The translations under genes were made by a program, and so were the position numbers. The notes under the pieces were generated by a model. The model saw nothing but the letters and a program-made list of their open reading frames with translations, did not search any database and was not told where the DNA came from. Shown here piece after piece: positions 27,519 to 35,415 of a stretch of 42,679 nucleotides of DNA (its first letter is position 1; each line of letters starts with the position of its first letter). The stretch covers positions 1 to 42,679 of the forward strand of contig OMZP01000025.1 of assembly GCA_900315585.1 (NCBI GenBank). Reading direction: 5' to 3'. This DNA is from an uncultured Eubacteriales bacterium (lineage in GTDB: Bacteria; Bacillota; Clostridia; Christensenellales; Aristaeellaceae).

Positions 27519-28928
27519 TTATTTATTCATCAGGTACTCGTCAATGGCCCTGGCCGACACCTTGCCCGCGCCCATGGCCGAGATGACCGTGGCCGCGCCA
27601 GTGACCGCGTCGCCGCCGGCGTACACGCCCTCGCGGCTGGTCAGGCCGTCCTCGTTCACGATGATGCCGCCGTGGTTGTTGACCTCAAGCCCCTTCGTGG
27701 TGCTCTTGATCAGCGGGTTCGGGGACGTGCCGATGGACATGACCACCGCGTCCACGTCCAGGTCAAACTCGCTGCCGGGGATGACCACCGGGCGGCGGCG
27801 TCCGCTGGCATCCGGCTCGCCCAGCTCCATCTTCACGCAGCGGATGCCGGTCACGAAGCCGTTCTTCTCGTCCCGCGGATTCTCCGGATTGTTGTAGCCC
27901 AGGATCTCCACCGGGTTGCACAGCAGGCGGAAGTCGATGCCCTCCTCCTGGGCGTGCTCGACCTCTTCCTTACGGGCGGGCAGCTCCTCCATGGAGCGGC
28001 GATACACGATGTACACGTGCTCCGCGCCCAGGCGCAGCGCCGTGCGGGCCGCGTCCATGGCCACGTTGCCACCGCCCACCACCGCCACGTTGCCGCCCTT
28101 CATGATGGGGGTCTTCGGGTCGTCCAGGTAGGCCTTCATCAGGTTGCTGCGGGTCAGGAACTCGTTGGCGGAATACACGCCCTTCAGGCTCTCGCCCGGG
28201 ATGTTCATGAACCGCGGCAGGCCCGCGCCGGAGCCGACGAACACGGCCTCGTAGCCCATCTCGAACAACTCGTCGATGGTCAGCGTCTTGCCGATGACCA
28301 CGTTGGGCTCCACGTCCACACCCAGCTCCTTCAGGGTCTCCACTTCCTTGGCCACGATGGCCTTGGGAAGCCTAAATTCCGGGATGCCGTAGACCAGCAC
28401 GCCGCCCGCGGTGTGCAGCGCCTCGAACACGCTCACCCTGTAGCCCTTCTTGGCCAGGTCGCCCGCGCAGGTCAGGCCGCTGGGGCCGCTGCCCACGATG
28501 GCCACCCTGTGGCCGTTGCTCTCGGGAGCCTGGGCCTTTTCGGTGGCGTGGGCGTTGTGCCAGTCGGCCACGAACCGCTCCAGGCGGCCGATGCCCACGG
28601 GCTCAAACTTCCGGCCCAGCGTGCACTTGCTCTCGCACTGGGTCTCCTGGGGGCACACGCGGCCGCACACGGCGGGCAGGGACGAGGTCTGGTTGATGAT
28701 CTGGTAGGCGCCCTCAAAGTCGCACTCCTTCACCTTCTGGATGAACTCCGGGATGTGGATGTTCACGGGGCAGCCCGCCACGCAGGGCTGGTTCTTGCAA
28801 TTCAGGCAGCGCTCGGCCTCGGCCACGGCGATCTCCTGGGTGTAGCCCAGGGCCACCTCGCTGAAGTTGTGGGCGCGCACCTCCGGGGCCTGGGTCGGCA
28901 TCTCATGTTTCTTCGGATTCACAGGCAT
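27519..28928 (-). CDS. nfnB: NfnB, NADPH-binding large subunit of electron-bifurcating transhydrogenase (GltD-like)
   Basis: With NfnA it catalyses NADH plus reduced ferredoxin to NADPH by flavin-based electron bifurcation. The 469 residues carry N-terminal [4Fe-4S] cysteines (CLNCKNQPCVAGCPV and CGRVCPQETQCESKC), an FAD site (VAIVGSGPSGLTCAGDL) and an NADPH site (VAVVGGGNVAMDAA). Alone it could be called a glutamate synthase small chain, but the adjacent NfnA and the lack of a large gltB subunit support NfnB. GGAGG precedes the ATG. It follows nfnA by 15 bases in one operon. Confidence 0.9.
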   Translation of the reverse strand: MPVNPKKHEMPTQAPEVRAHNFSEVALGYTQEIAVAEAERCLNCKNQPCVAGCPVNIHIPEFIQKVKECDFEGAYQIINQTSSLPAVCGRVCPQETQCESKCTLGRKFEPVGIGRLERFVADWHNAHATEKAQAPESNGHRVAIVGSGPSGLTCAGDLAKKGYRVSVFEALHTAGGVLVYGIPEFRLPKAIVAKEVETLKELGVDVEPNVVIGKTLTIDELFEMGYEAVFVGSGAGLPRFMNIPGESLKGVYSANEFLTRSNLMKAYLDDPKTPIMKGGNVAVVGGGNVAMDAARTALRLGAEHVYIVYRRSMEELPARKEEVEHAQEEGIDFRLLCNPVEILGYNNPENPRDEKNGFVTGIRCVKMELGEPDASGRRRPVVIPGSEFDLDVDAVVMSIGTSPNPLIKSTTKGLEVNNHGGIIVNEDGLTSREGVYAGGDAVTGAATVISAMGAGKVSARAIDEYLMNK

Positions 28929-28943
28929 TTTCTTTTATCCTCC

Positions 28944-29792
28944 TCAGGCGTTCTTGAAGAGATTGCACACCTCTTCGTGGGCGCGGCGCTCGTAGCCGAC
29001 GTACATGCGTCCGCGGCTCATGGCCTCGTCAAAGTCGATCTCATAGGCGTTGAAATCCGGGCCGTCCACGCAGGCGAACTTCGTCACCCGCTTGCCGTCC
29101 TGGTTCAGCGTCAGACGGCAGCCGCCGCACATGCCGGTGCCGTCGATCATGATCGGGTTCATGGACGCGGTGACGGGCACGCCGAAGGGCTTGGCCGTCA
29201 GGGTCACGAACTTCATCATGATCAGCGGGCCGATGGTGATGATGGCGTCGAAGGTCTCCCCCGCCTCCAGCAGCTCCTTCAGCGGCACGGTCACGTTGCC
29301 GTGGCGGGCATAGCTGCCGTCGTCGGTCATCACGATCAGCTTGTCGGAGCAGGCGCGGAATTCGTCCTCCAGGATCAGCAGGTCCTTGCTGCGGAAGCCG
29401 ATGATGCTGGTGACCTCCGCGCCCAGCCTGTGGAACTCCTGGGCCACGGGCATGGCGATGGCGCAGCCCACGCCGCCGCCCACGATGCAGACCTTCTTGA
29501 TGCCCTCGGTGTGGGTGGCCACGCCCAGGGGGCCGACGAAATCCTGGATGGACTCGCCTTCGTTCTTGTGATTCAGCAGCTCCGTGGTGGCGCCGACGAT
29601 CTGGAAGATGATCTTCACGTTGCCTTCTTCGGGATTGGTGCCCGCCACGGTCAGCGGGATGCGCTCGCCAGCCTCATCCACGCGCAGGATGATAAACTGG
29701 CCGGGCTTGGCCTTCCGGGCCACCAGCGGCGCTTCGATCTCCATCTGTGTCACGGTGGGGTTCAGCGCCTTCTTGCGAACAATCTTGTACAT
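28944..29792 (-). CDS. nfnA: NfnA, ferredoxin-NAD reductase-like subunit of the transhydrogenase
   Basis: This is the FAD- and NAD(H)-binding small subunit of NfnAB, about 282 residues, of the ferredoxin-reductase/PyrK family. The FAD-binding barrel has KPGQFIILRV and ERIPLTVAG; the nucleotide part has VCIVGGGVGCAIAMPVA. A C-terminal [2Fe-2S] cluster site is seen in GTGMCGGCRLTL and FACVDGPDF. I chose the ATG at 29792 with AGGAGTG 6 bases upstream over the in-frame ATG at 29813. A TATAAT at 29911-29916 may be the -10 of its promoter, but the -35 is poor. Confidence 0.9.
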   Translation of the reverse strand: MYKIVRKKALNPTVTQMEIEAPLVARKAKPGQFIILRVDEAGERIPLTVAGTNPEEGNVKIIFQIVGATTELLNHKNEGESIQDFVGPLGVATHTEGIKKVCIVGGGVGCAIAMPVAQEFHRLGAEVTSIIGFRSKDLLILEDEFRACSDKLIVMTDDGSYARHGNVTVPLKELLEAGETFDAIITIGPLIMMKFVTLTAKPFGVPVTASMNPIMIDGTGMCGGCRLTLNQDGKRVTKFACVDGPDFNAYEIDFDEAMSRGRMYVGYERRAHEEVCNLFKNA

Positions 29793-29910
29793 GCGGTTCA
29801 CTCCTGACTTCAATGGGTCGATGGGTCCGCGGGGGAATCCTCCGGGGACGCGGGGTAAGGCTTGACAGCATCGCGGCGCCGCCTGTTCGCGGGCCGCAGA
29901 TTTCTCCCCT

Positions 29911-29939
29911 ATTATATAGCATTCAGTACGCCAATAAAA
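29911..29939 (-). promoter_or_regulatory. possible nfnAB promoter
   Basis: TATAAT on the minus strand (29911-29916) is spaced 17 bp from TTTTAT, a poor -35. The leader to nfnA would be about 110 bases. The call rests mainly on the -10. Confidence 0.4.
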
Positions 29940-29986
29940 CTATGGTTTCTATTAAATTTTCTGTCACTTTCGCCAGTGCGGCTGCT

Positions 29987-30022
29987 AAAAGCGGCTGCCG
30001 GGGCTCACACGCCCAGCAGCCG
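29987..30022 (-). terminator. terminator of the AKR/CMD operon
   Basis: On the minus strand CGGCTGCTGGGC pairs with GCCCCGGCAGCCG (one bulge) around a 6-base loop and is followed closely by TTTT. It lies 45 bases after the CMD gene stop. Confidence 0.7.
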
Positions 30023-30067
30023 ACCCCTCGCACGTCAGCAATCCTGTTATTCCCGTCTGGTCCTACG

Positions 30068-30394
30068 TCAATCCGTCCATATGTCCTTCGCCAGCCGGAA
30101 CACCGCCCAGCCCTTGGGCCAGCCCACGTACATCGTGGCGTGGGTGATGATGGCGGCGATCTCTTCCTTCGTCACGCCGTGGGCCTTGGCGTTCTGCAGG
30201 TGATAGCTCAGGGACGAATCCGTGATGCCCGAGGCCATCAGGGAGACGACGGTGATGATGCACTTGGTCTTGACATCGATGGCTTCCTCGTTCCAGACCT
30301 CGCCGAACAGCACGTCGTCGTTGAGGTGCGCGAACATCGGCGCGAACTCCCCCAGCTGCTGCCTTCCGGCGGTCTGTGTGATCTTCTCCTTCAT
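30068..30394 (-). CDS. carboxymuconolactone decarboxylase (CMD) family protein
   Basis: This small all-alpha protein of 108 residues fits the single-domain CMD family: EEAIDVKTKCIITVVSLMAS, then LSYHLQNAKAHGVTKEEIAAIITHATMY. It lacks the CxxC of AhpD-type peroxidase partners, so a peroxidase role is unlikely. Such genes often accompany aldo/keto reductases and flavin reductases in Clostridia, with unknown activity. It begins 16 bases after the aldo/keto reductase and shares its promoter. Confidence 0.85.
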   Translation of the reverse strand: MKEKITQTAGRQQLGEFAPMFAHLNDDVLFGEVWNEEAIDVKTKCIITVVSLMASGITDSSLSYHLQNAKAHGVTKEEIAAIITHATMYVGWPKGWAVFRLAKDIWTD

Positions 30395-30410
30395 GGTGAT
30401 TCCTCCTCAT

Positions 30411-31448
30411 TCAAATCTTCTGGTTCCCGGTGGACCAAACGTGCTTTTCTCTTACGTTGGCGGGCTTGTTCTGCGCCATGACCCCTGCCAGCGGGTGGGG
30501 CACATAGGGCGCTTCGAGGTACGCGATCTCCTCGTCCGACAGCTCCAGGTCCACGGCCTTCGCCGCGCCTTCGATGTGGTGGAACTTCGTCGCGCCCACC
30601 ACCGGAGAAGTGACCTTCGTGAGCAGCCACGCCAGGGACACCTCCGTCATGGATACGCCGCGCTTTTCGGCGATCTCCGCCACGCGATTGATGATGACCT
30701 CGTCCTGCTCCTTCGTGGCGTCGTACTTGAACTTCGCGTAGGCGTCCTTCTCCGCCCGGACGGAGGTCTCGCCGGGTTTTCGGGCCAGCCTGCCCGAGGC
30801 CAGGGCGCTGTAGGGCGTCAGGGCGATGTTCTCCTCGCCGCAGTAGGGCACCATCTCCCGCTCCTCCTCCCGGAAGATCAGGTTGTAATGGCCCTGCACG
30901 GACACAAACCTCGGCCAGCCCTCCCGCTCGGCGATGGCGTTGGCCTTGGCGATCTGCCAGGCGAAGCAGTTGGAGATGCCGATGTACCGCGCCTTGCCGG
31001 CCTTCACCTGGCGGTTCAGGCCGTCCAGGATGTCCTCGACGGGCGTCTGCCAGTCCCACATGTGGTAGATGTACAAATCCACATAGTCCATGCCCAGGTT
31101 TTCAAGGCTCTTGTTCAGCATCCTTTCGATGTGCTGCTGCCCCGTGACCCCCGCCGCGATCTCCTCCGGCGTCCGGGGCAGGAACTTGGTGGCCACCACC
31201 ACCTCGTCGCGCTTGGCAAGATCCCGAAGCGCCCGGCCCACGTACTGCTCGCTGGTGCCGGACTGGTAGGCAATGGCGGTGTCGTAGAAGTTGACGCCCA
31301 GCTCCAATCCCCGCTGAATGATCTCCCGGCTGTGTGCCTCGTCCAGCGTCCAGGCATGCTGGCCCTGCCCCGCGTCGCCAAAGCCCATGCAGCCCATGCA
31401 GATGCGGGAGACGTTCAGGTCGGTGTTGCCGAGTTTCGTATATTTCAT
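30411..31448 (-). CDS. aldo/keto reductase, YhdN/IolS-like
   Basis: This is an NADP(H)-dependent AKR, about 345 residues. The TIM barrel starts KYTKLGNTDLNVSRICMG, the catalytic Asp/Tyr are in NFYDTAIAYQSG, Lys in VVVATKF and His in DLYIYHMW; the cofactor end has WLLTKVTSPVVGATKFHH. I chose the ATG at 31448 after GGAGG; the longer frame would be translated through the promoter. The gene is first in a two-gene operon with CMD, behind a promoter carrying two palindromic operators, so expression is probably induced by a small electrophile or similar ligand. Confidence 0.92.
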   Translation of the reverse strand: MKYTKLGNTDLNVSRICMGCMGFGDAGQGQHAWTLDEAHSREIIQRGLELGVNFYDTAIAYQSGTSEQYVGRALRDLAKRDEVVVATKFLPRTPEEIAAGVTGQQHIERMLNKSLENLGMDYVDLYIYHMWDWQTPVEDILDGLNRQVKAGKARYIGISNCFAWQIAKANAIAEREGWPRFVSVQGHYNLIFREEEREMVPYCGEENIALTPYSALASGRLARKPGETSVRAEKDAYAKFKYDATKEQDEVIINRVAEIAEKRGVSMTEVSLAWLLTKVTSPVVGATKFHHIEGAAKAVDLELSDEEIAYLEAPYVPHPLAGVMAQNKPANVREKHVWSTGNQKI

Positions 31449-31471
31449 GGGTTTGCCTCCTTGCGCGCAAA

Positions 31472-31522
31472 TTGACACCATGTCAGCAATGTCATTATAC
31501 AGCATTACTGACACAGTGTCAA
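31472..31522 (-). promoter_or_regulatory. AKR operon promoter with two operators
   Basis: On the minus strand TTGACA (31517-31522), 17 bp, TATAAT (31494-31499): full consensus. Two copies of the palindrome TGACAC-N-GTGTCA cover it: perfect at 31509-31521 over the -35, and one mismatch at 31473-31485 at the start site. Their centres are 36 bp apart. A repressor bound at both would block the promoter. Confidence 0.85.
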
Positions 31523-31538
31523 TAGTCAGATCCATATT

Positions 31539-31707
31539 TTATACTAAATTCCTTCTAAAACATGTACAAATGCGGAGTGGATTTTTTGTTCTGGCAAAGC
31601 TGAGCGGAGGGAGGCGATGCAGCGCATCGTTGACCGCCGAAGCGAAGCACAGCCAGGGCGGAAAAGACGCACGCAGATGTGCATGGATTAGATGGAATTT
31701 AGTATAA
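31539..31707. repeat. 169-bp MITE-like giant hairpin
   Basis: The left end TTATACTAAATTCCTTCTAA (31539-31558) and right end (31688-31707) are inverted repeats with one mismatch. Similarity continues inward (CATGTACA versus CATGCACA) to a central palindrome CGATGC-AGC-GCATCG. No reading frame fits a protein. The remaining bases to 31833 before the flavin reductase stop show nothing I can call; an open frame there (31539-31796) runs through the element and is not credible. Confidence 0.75.
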
Positions 31708-31833
31708 CACTGTCCTGCCTCCACCCAATACACCGGGTATTCCCGCTCCGCCGCCCTAAGCAGCAGTGGCCTGTCCATGCGTTCATTTCCGTTCATCTAC
31801 TTTACACCGTCAGGTTCTTCAGCCATCGGACCG

Positions 31834-32514
31834 TTATACCCCATTCACGTTCCGAATGTATTCCTCCGCCGGGATCATGGGCCTTTCCAGCTCTGCTACC
31901 GTCTCCCGGGAGAGGGTCAGCGCGGCGGCGTACTCCTCTCCCGCCTTCTCAAAGCGGGCCAGCAGCGGGTCGGCCACCACCGCCGCCTCGGGCACGTTCA
32001 GCATGGGCGTCTCCGGCACGCAGACCATATCCAGATTGCCGAAGCAGGTCCGGCACATCTGCTTTAAACCGTCGAAATTCCCCTCCCAGTGGGGAAAGCC
32101 GCAGCCGCAGATCACCAGCGTGTGGATGCGGGAGAAATCCGCCAGCGCCTCGTGGCGCACGGTGCCGTCGCTCTGTTGAACCATCTTCATCTTCACCAAT
32201 GGAATGGTGCGGTCCAGCACCGCCTTCAGGTGCGAGGGCATGCTGTAGCAGTAGAGCGGGAAGCTCCAGAGGATCACGTCCGCGCTCCGGTACAGGTCCA
32301 GGATGGCGTTCTGGTCGTCCGGGATCACGCAATGGCCGTCCATGCGCTGCCAGCAGCCGAAGCAGCCCCGGCAGGGCGCGATCTTCCGGTCGATCACGTT
32401 GACGATGTGCACCTCGTGCTGCCCGTCCCGGTTCAGGCCCTTCAGGAAGGCGTCTGTCAGCCGGAAGGTGTCGCTCTTCTTCTTGGGGCTTCCGTTCAAT
32501 ACCAATACTTTCAT
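31834..32514 (-). CDS. flavodoxin-fold NAD(P)H-dependent FMN reductase, iron-sulfur flavoprotein-like
   Basis: This is an FMN-binding redox protein, about 226 residues. The phosphate loop is VLVLNGSPKKKSDT. A cysteine cluster CRGCFGCWQRMDGHC (CX2CX2CX7C) resembles the compact [4Fe-4S] motif of iron-sulfur flavoproteins, and the flavin contact is WSFPLYCYSMPSHLKAVLDR. Its ATG overlaps the TetR stop as ATGA, so it is translationally coupled to the regulator and probably induced by the same ligand. Reduction of quinones or other electrophiles is a reasonable but unproven role. Confidence 0.87.
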   Translation of the reverse strand: MKVLVLNGSPKKKSDTFRLTDAFLKGLNRDGQHEVHIVNVIDRKIAPCRGCFGCWQRMDGHCVIPDDQNAILDLYRSADVILWSFPLYCYSMPSHLKAVLDRTIPLVKMKMVQQSDGTVRHEALADFSRIHTLVICGCGFPHWEGNFDGLKQMCRTCFGNLDMVCVPETPMLNVPEAAVVADPLLARFEKAGEEYAAALTLSRETVAELERPMIPAEEYIRNVNGV

Positions 32515-33113
32515 GTTTCGCTCCTCCCTCCGTATACCTTCACGAAATGCCGGCTGAACGCCTCGATCCGGGCGATGGCCGCCTGCGCCTGCTCCGGCTC
32601 CCGGTCGCACTGGTGGATCAGCGCGGAGATCGGCGCGGTGTAGGCGAAGGCCAGCATCTCCGGGTCGTCCCGCCGGATGAGGCCCCTGTCCATCATCCCG
32701 GAAAAGATGGGCGTGAACATCTGCGTCAGGCCGGTCAGGAAATGCTTCCCGGCCAGCGCCTTCGCCCGCTCGTCCCGGAACTGCTCGATGGCCAGCAGCT
32801 TCCGGGTCATGACGATCTTTTCATCGTGGACCGTGAAGTTCACCATGCCCATCGTCAGCTGCACCAGCCCCTCCAGGGAATCCGGCACCGGCGGCAGGTT
32901 CTCCGGCGAGCCGAACCGCTGACCGTAATAGGCGATCATCTCGTCCAGCAGGGCATTCCAGATGGCCTCCTTGCTCTCGAAATGCTTGTACATTGAGCTC
33001 TTGACCAGCCCCAGCGCGGCGGTCAGCTCCCGGATGTTCGTGCCCGCATAGCCGTTGCGGGAAAACATCTCCAGCGCCGTCGCCAGGATCCGTTCCTTCG
33101 TGTCCTTCGCCAT
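32511..33113 (-). CDS. TetR/AcrR family transcriptional regulator
   Basis: This one-component repressor has about 200 residues. The N-terminal helix-turn-helix domain reads RILATALEMFSRNGYAGTNIRELTAALGLVKSSMYKHFESKEAIW, typical of the family; the C-terminal half is the variable ligand domain. I chose the ATG at 33113 with GGAGG 5 bases upstream; the in-frame extension to 33182 would run across its own promoter. A perfect 20-bp inverted repeat in that promoter is its likely operator, implying autoregulation with the coupled reductase. Confidence 0.93.
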   Translation of the reverse strand: MAKDTKERILATALEMFSRNGYAGTNIRELTAALGLVKSSMYKHFESKEAIWNALLDEMIAYYGQRFGSPENLPPVPDSLEGLVQLTMGMVNFTVHDEKIVMTRKLLAIEQFRDERAKALAGKHFLTGLTQMFTPIFSGMMDRGLIRRDDPEMLAFAYTAPISALIHQCDREPEQAQAAIARIEAFSRHFVKVYGGRSET

Positions 33114-33131
33114 AAGTACCTCCGTCAAACA

Positions 33132-33182
33132 ACAAGTGACCTTCCGTTCACATATTATAGTGAACGGAAGGTCACTTGTCAA
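33132..33182 (-). promoter_or_regulatory. tetR promoter with perfect 20-bp inverted repeat
   Basis: ACAAGTGACCTTCCGTTCAC (33132-33151) is exactly mirrored at 33160-33179 around ATATTATA. On the minus strand TTGACA (33177-33182), 17 bp, TATAAT (33154-33159) forms a consensus promoter whose -10 lies in the loop. One arm covers the spacer, the other the start site. Each arm carries GTGA-N8-TCAC, so two regulator dimers could bind. Confidence 0.9.
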
Positions 33183-33209
33183 GTCTTTTTTGCTGCGTCA
33201 GCGCGTCTT

Positions 33210-33818
33210 TTACGCCCCCTTGGCCTTCATCACCGCCACGGCACAGGGGATGCGGCCCTCGGCCAGCTGTATTTCCACGTCGGCGTACCCCGCCTCCAGA
33301 AAGAACTGCCGGTAGCTCGCCACTGTGAACTGGCGCTTGAAGTCCGCCCCGGCCTTGCCCACCGCGGTGGCGAAGCCGCTGGTGTTGCCCTTCTTGTCCC
33401 GGTTCATGTAGGTCGGAATGATCAGCCTGCCGCCCGGCCTGCACACGCGGTCCAGCTCATGAAGGGCCTTCATCGGCTCGTCCAGCAGGTGGATCACGTT
33501 CCCGGCCACCACCGCGTCGAAGCTGGCGTCCGGATACCGCAGCGCCGTGATGTCCGCCGGTTCAAAGGTGATGTTGGTCAGCGCGGCGCAGTTCTTCCGC
33601 GCCCGCGCCAGCATCTTCGGCGCGAAGTCCGTAGCCGTCACATGAGCACACCTCGGCGCGATGACCTCGGTGAGCAGCCCCGTCCCGCAGGCGCATTCCA
33701 GCGCGCGGTCGCCGGGCTGGATGAGGCCCGCGACGATCTTCCGCAATGCCTGATGGGTCCTTCGGTTGACCACGTTGACAAACAGGTCGTAGACCCCGGC
33801 CACGCTGTCCCAGAACAT
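33210..33818 (-). CDS. class I SAM-dependent methyltransferase (last gene of operon)
   Basis: This is a soluble methyltransferase of about 202 residues. Motif I is ALECACGTGLLTEVI, followed by VTATDFAPKML, the acidic FEPADITAL and motif post-II FDAVVAGNVIHLL; RVCRPGGRLIIPT is the usual strand 5 region. It most resembles UbiE/Methyltransf_11 proteins. I chose the ATG at 33818 (GGGAGG at 8 bases) over that at 33824 (2 bases). It follows the alpha/beta hydrolase by 15 bases. The substrate is unknown; a small lipophilic or thiol compound is possible from the neighbours. Confidence 0.88.
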   Translation of the reverse strand: MFWDSVAGVYDLFVNVVNRRTHQALRKIVAGLIQPGDRALECACGTGLLTEVIAPRCAHVTATDFAPKMLARARKNCAALTNITFEPADITALRYPDASFDAVVAGNVIHLLDEPMKALHELDRVCRPGGRLIIPTYMNRDKKGNTSGFATAVGKAGADFKRQFTVASYRQFFLEAGYADVEIQLAEGRIPCAVAVMKAKGA

Positions 33819-33833
33819 CGGCATTTCCTCCCT

Positions 33834-34613
33834 TTATTGCATCCGCTCCGCAATGGCGTCCAGGATCGGCTGGGTCCACTGGCTCTGGAAGATCCAGGCC
33901 TCGTGCTGCATGTCGAAGCGGATGATGTCCGGGTCGTGGAAGTGTTGCAAATACCGTTTCTCATACTTCGGCCCCATCTTCAGCGCGTAGATCACGTGCA
34001 CCGTGGTGCCGTCCACGTGGATGCCGTTCTCCAGCGGGGTCACATAGTCCGAATAGAACTCCCGGCCCACGGTCTTGGGGTGCAGGGACACCATGCTGCC
34101 CGCGAACTCATCCATGAAGGCGTCCGTCTCGGGGTCCATGTCCATGCCGAAGTTCTTCACCAGCATGTCCTTGAGCTTTTGCTTCTTTTTGTCGCTCTTG
34201 GCCGCCCCGGCGATCCACCGCCCCACGATGCCGGTCATGATCCGGGCGACGATGGGGCTGCCCTGGTCCAGGTCGGAGGAGCCGATGAAGCCGTGGTCGA
34301 TGTGGATGCGGCGGCGCTGGATCAGCAGTCCCACGAAGCTGCCGCCCAGCGAGGAGCCGTAGGCACCGTCCACGCGCCCTGCATGGTTTTTAAGGATGTA
34401 ATCCTCGATCTTCCCCGTCACCGTCAGCATGTCCGTGAACGGCCGGGTCGCCTTCTCGTCGTCAAAGCCGTCGTAGTTGACGCAGATCAGGTGAAACTGC
34501 GCCGCCAGCCGGTCGATGACCGGGTGGAAATTGGTCTCCCAGGTGCATGCCGTGCCCGGCAGCAGCAGCAGCAGGGTCCTGCCGTCCGGCCTGCCCATCT
34601 CGGTGAATTTCAT
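33834..34613 (-). CDS. alpha/beta hydrolase
   Basis: This is an alpha/beta-hydrolase-fold protein of 259 residues. The oxyanion region is LLLLLPGTACTWE, the nucleophile elbow is YGSSLGGS, and a C-terminal His (MQHEAW) is in the right place for the triad. The middle region (about 125-190) forms a helical cap rich in lysine. No signal peptide is seen. It sits between two methyltransferases, 10 bases after the upstream one, so it belongs to the same operon. The substrate is not identifiable. Confidence 0.82.
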   Translation of the reverse strand: MKFTEMGRPDGRTLLLLLPGTACTWETNFHPVIDRLAAQFHLICVNYDGFDDEKATRPFTDMLTVTGKIEDYILKNHAGRVDGAYGSSLGGSFVGLLIQRRRIHIDHGFIGSSDLDQGSPIVARIMTGIVGRWIAGAAKSDKKKQKLKDMLVKNFGMDMDPETDAFMDEFAGSMVSLHPKTVGREFYSDYVTPLENGIHVDGTTVHVIYALKMGPKYEKRYLQHFHDPDIIRFDMQHEAWIFQSQWTQPILDAIAERMQ

Positions 34614-34623
34614 AGTCCAGCCC

Positions 34624-35403
34624 TCACTTGATTCCTGTCAGCAGCGCCGAGCCGCTCAGCGCCATCCAGGCGGCCTCGAATTTCGTCATGAACTTCCCGT
34701 CGGTGGTGTCGATCAGCTCCACCCTCTGGTAGCCCATGTCCTTCAGCTTTTGCACGAAGGCCTGCATGTCGCCGTATTTCGACTGGGAGAAGATGTCGTG
34801 GAGGGCAAAGGTGCCGCCCTTCTTCAGCGTCCGCAGGGTCTCCAGCAGGTATTGCTGGCGGTCACCGAGGATGTTGTGGTACACGTAATTGCTCACCACG
34901 GCGTCGAAGGTCTCATCGGCGAAGTCCAGGTGGGTGGCGTCGCCCTGCCGGAAGGTGATGTGCTTCACGCCCTCGGCCCGGGCGTTGCTCTCGCACAGCT
35001 TCTGGTTGAAGGAGGCGTACTCCTTGCCCCAGCGGTCGATGCCCACGACCTGGGCCTGGGGATTGGCCTTGGCCACGGCGATGGCCAGCGCCCCGCTGCC
35101 GCAGCCCACGTCCAGGCACTTGCCGCCCGCGGGCATCTTCACCTTCGCCGCGGTGCCCTCGATGATCTGGCGGGACATCTGCCGCTTGCCGTGGTAGTCG
35201 AAGGCCCGGTGCATCAGCAAGGCCCAGACCGTCAAAGCGCAGAAGATCACCGCCGCCGCCACGAAGACGATCGTCAGCACCGTCCGCAGCGTTCCGTTCA
35301 GCAGCAGGTACAGGATGATGGCCACCGCCGCGCAGCCCACCGCACCGCCCAGGAAGGAATAGATCATGCCCTTGGGCATCCAGTTCTTGTAATCGGTTTT
35401 CAT
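34624..35403 (-). CDS. membrane-anchored class I SAM-dependent methyltransferase
   Basis: The 259-residue protein has two N-terminal transmembrane helices (about 14-35 and 40-64). A cytoplasmic methyltransferase domain follows: CLDVGCGSGALAIAVA (motif I), VVGIDRW (acidic strand 2), GDATHLDFADETFDAVVSNYVYHNI and LKKGGTFALHD. Membrane attachment suggests a lipid or hydrophobic substrate, or coupling to the small membrane protein in the same operon. It starts 12 bases after the ATC-hydrolase-family gene. Confidence 0.87.
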   Translation of the reverse strand: MKTDYKNWMPKGMIYSFLGGAVGCAAVAIILYLLLNGTLRTVLTIVFVAAAVIFCALTVWALLMHRAFDYHGKRQMSRQIIEGTAAKVKMPAGGKCLDVGCGSGALAIAVAKANPQAQVVGIDRWGKEYASFNQKLCESNARAEGVKHITFRQGDATHLDFADETFDAVVSNYVYHNILGDRQQYLLETLRTLKKGGTFALHDIFSQSKYGDMQAFVQKLKDMGYQRVELIDTTDGKFMTKFEAAWMALSGSALLTGIK

Positions 35404-35415
35404 CTGTTTAACCTC

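Noticed and set aside
24948..29807. 1619-residue open frame antisense to adhE and nfnAB
   Set aside because: It spans several clear genes and intergenic repeats on the other strand and has low-complexity His/Gly/Val composition; no protein family is recognisable.
31539..31796. 85-residue open frame between the AKR and flavin reductase genes
   Set aside because: More than half of it is the inverted-repeat element and it has no ribosome binding site or family resemblance; a broken gene remnant cannot be excluded.
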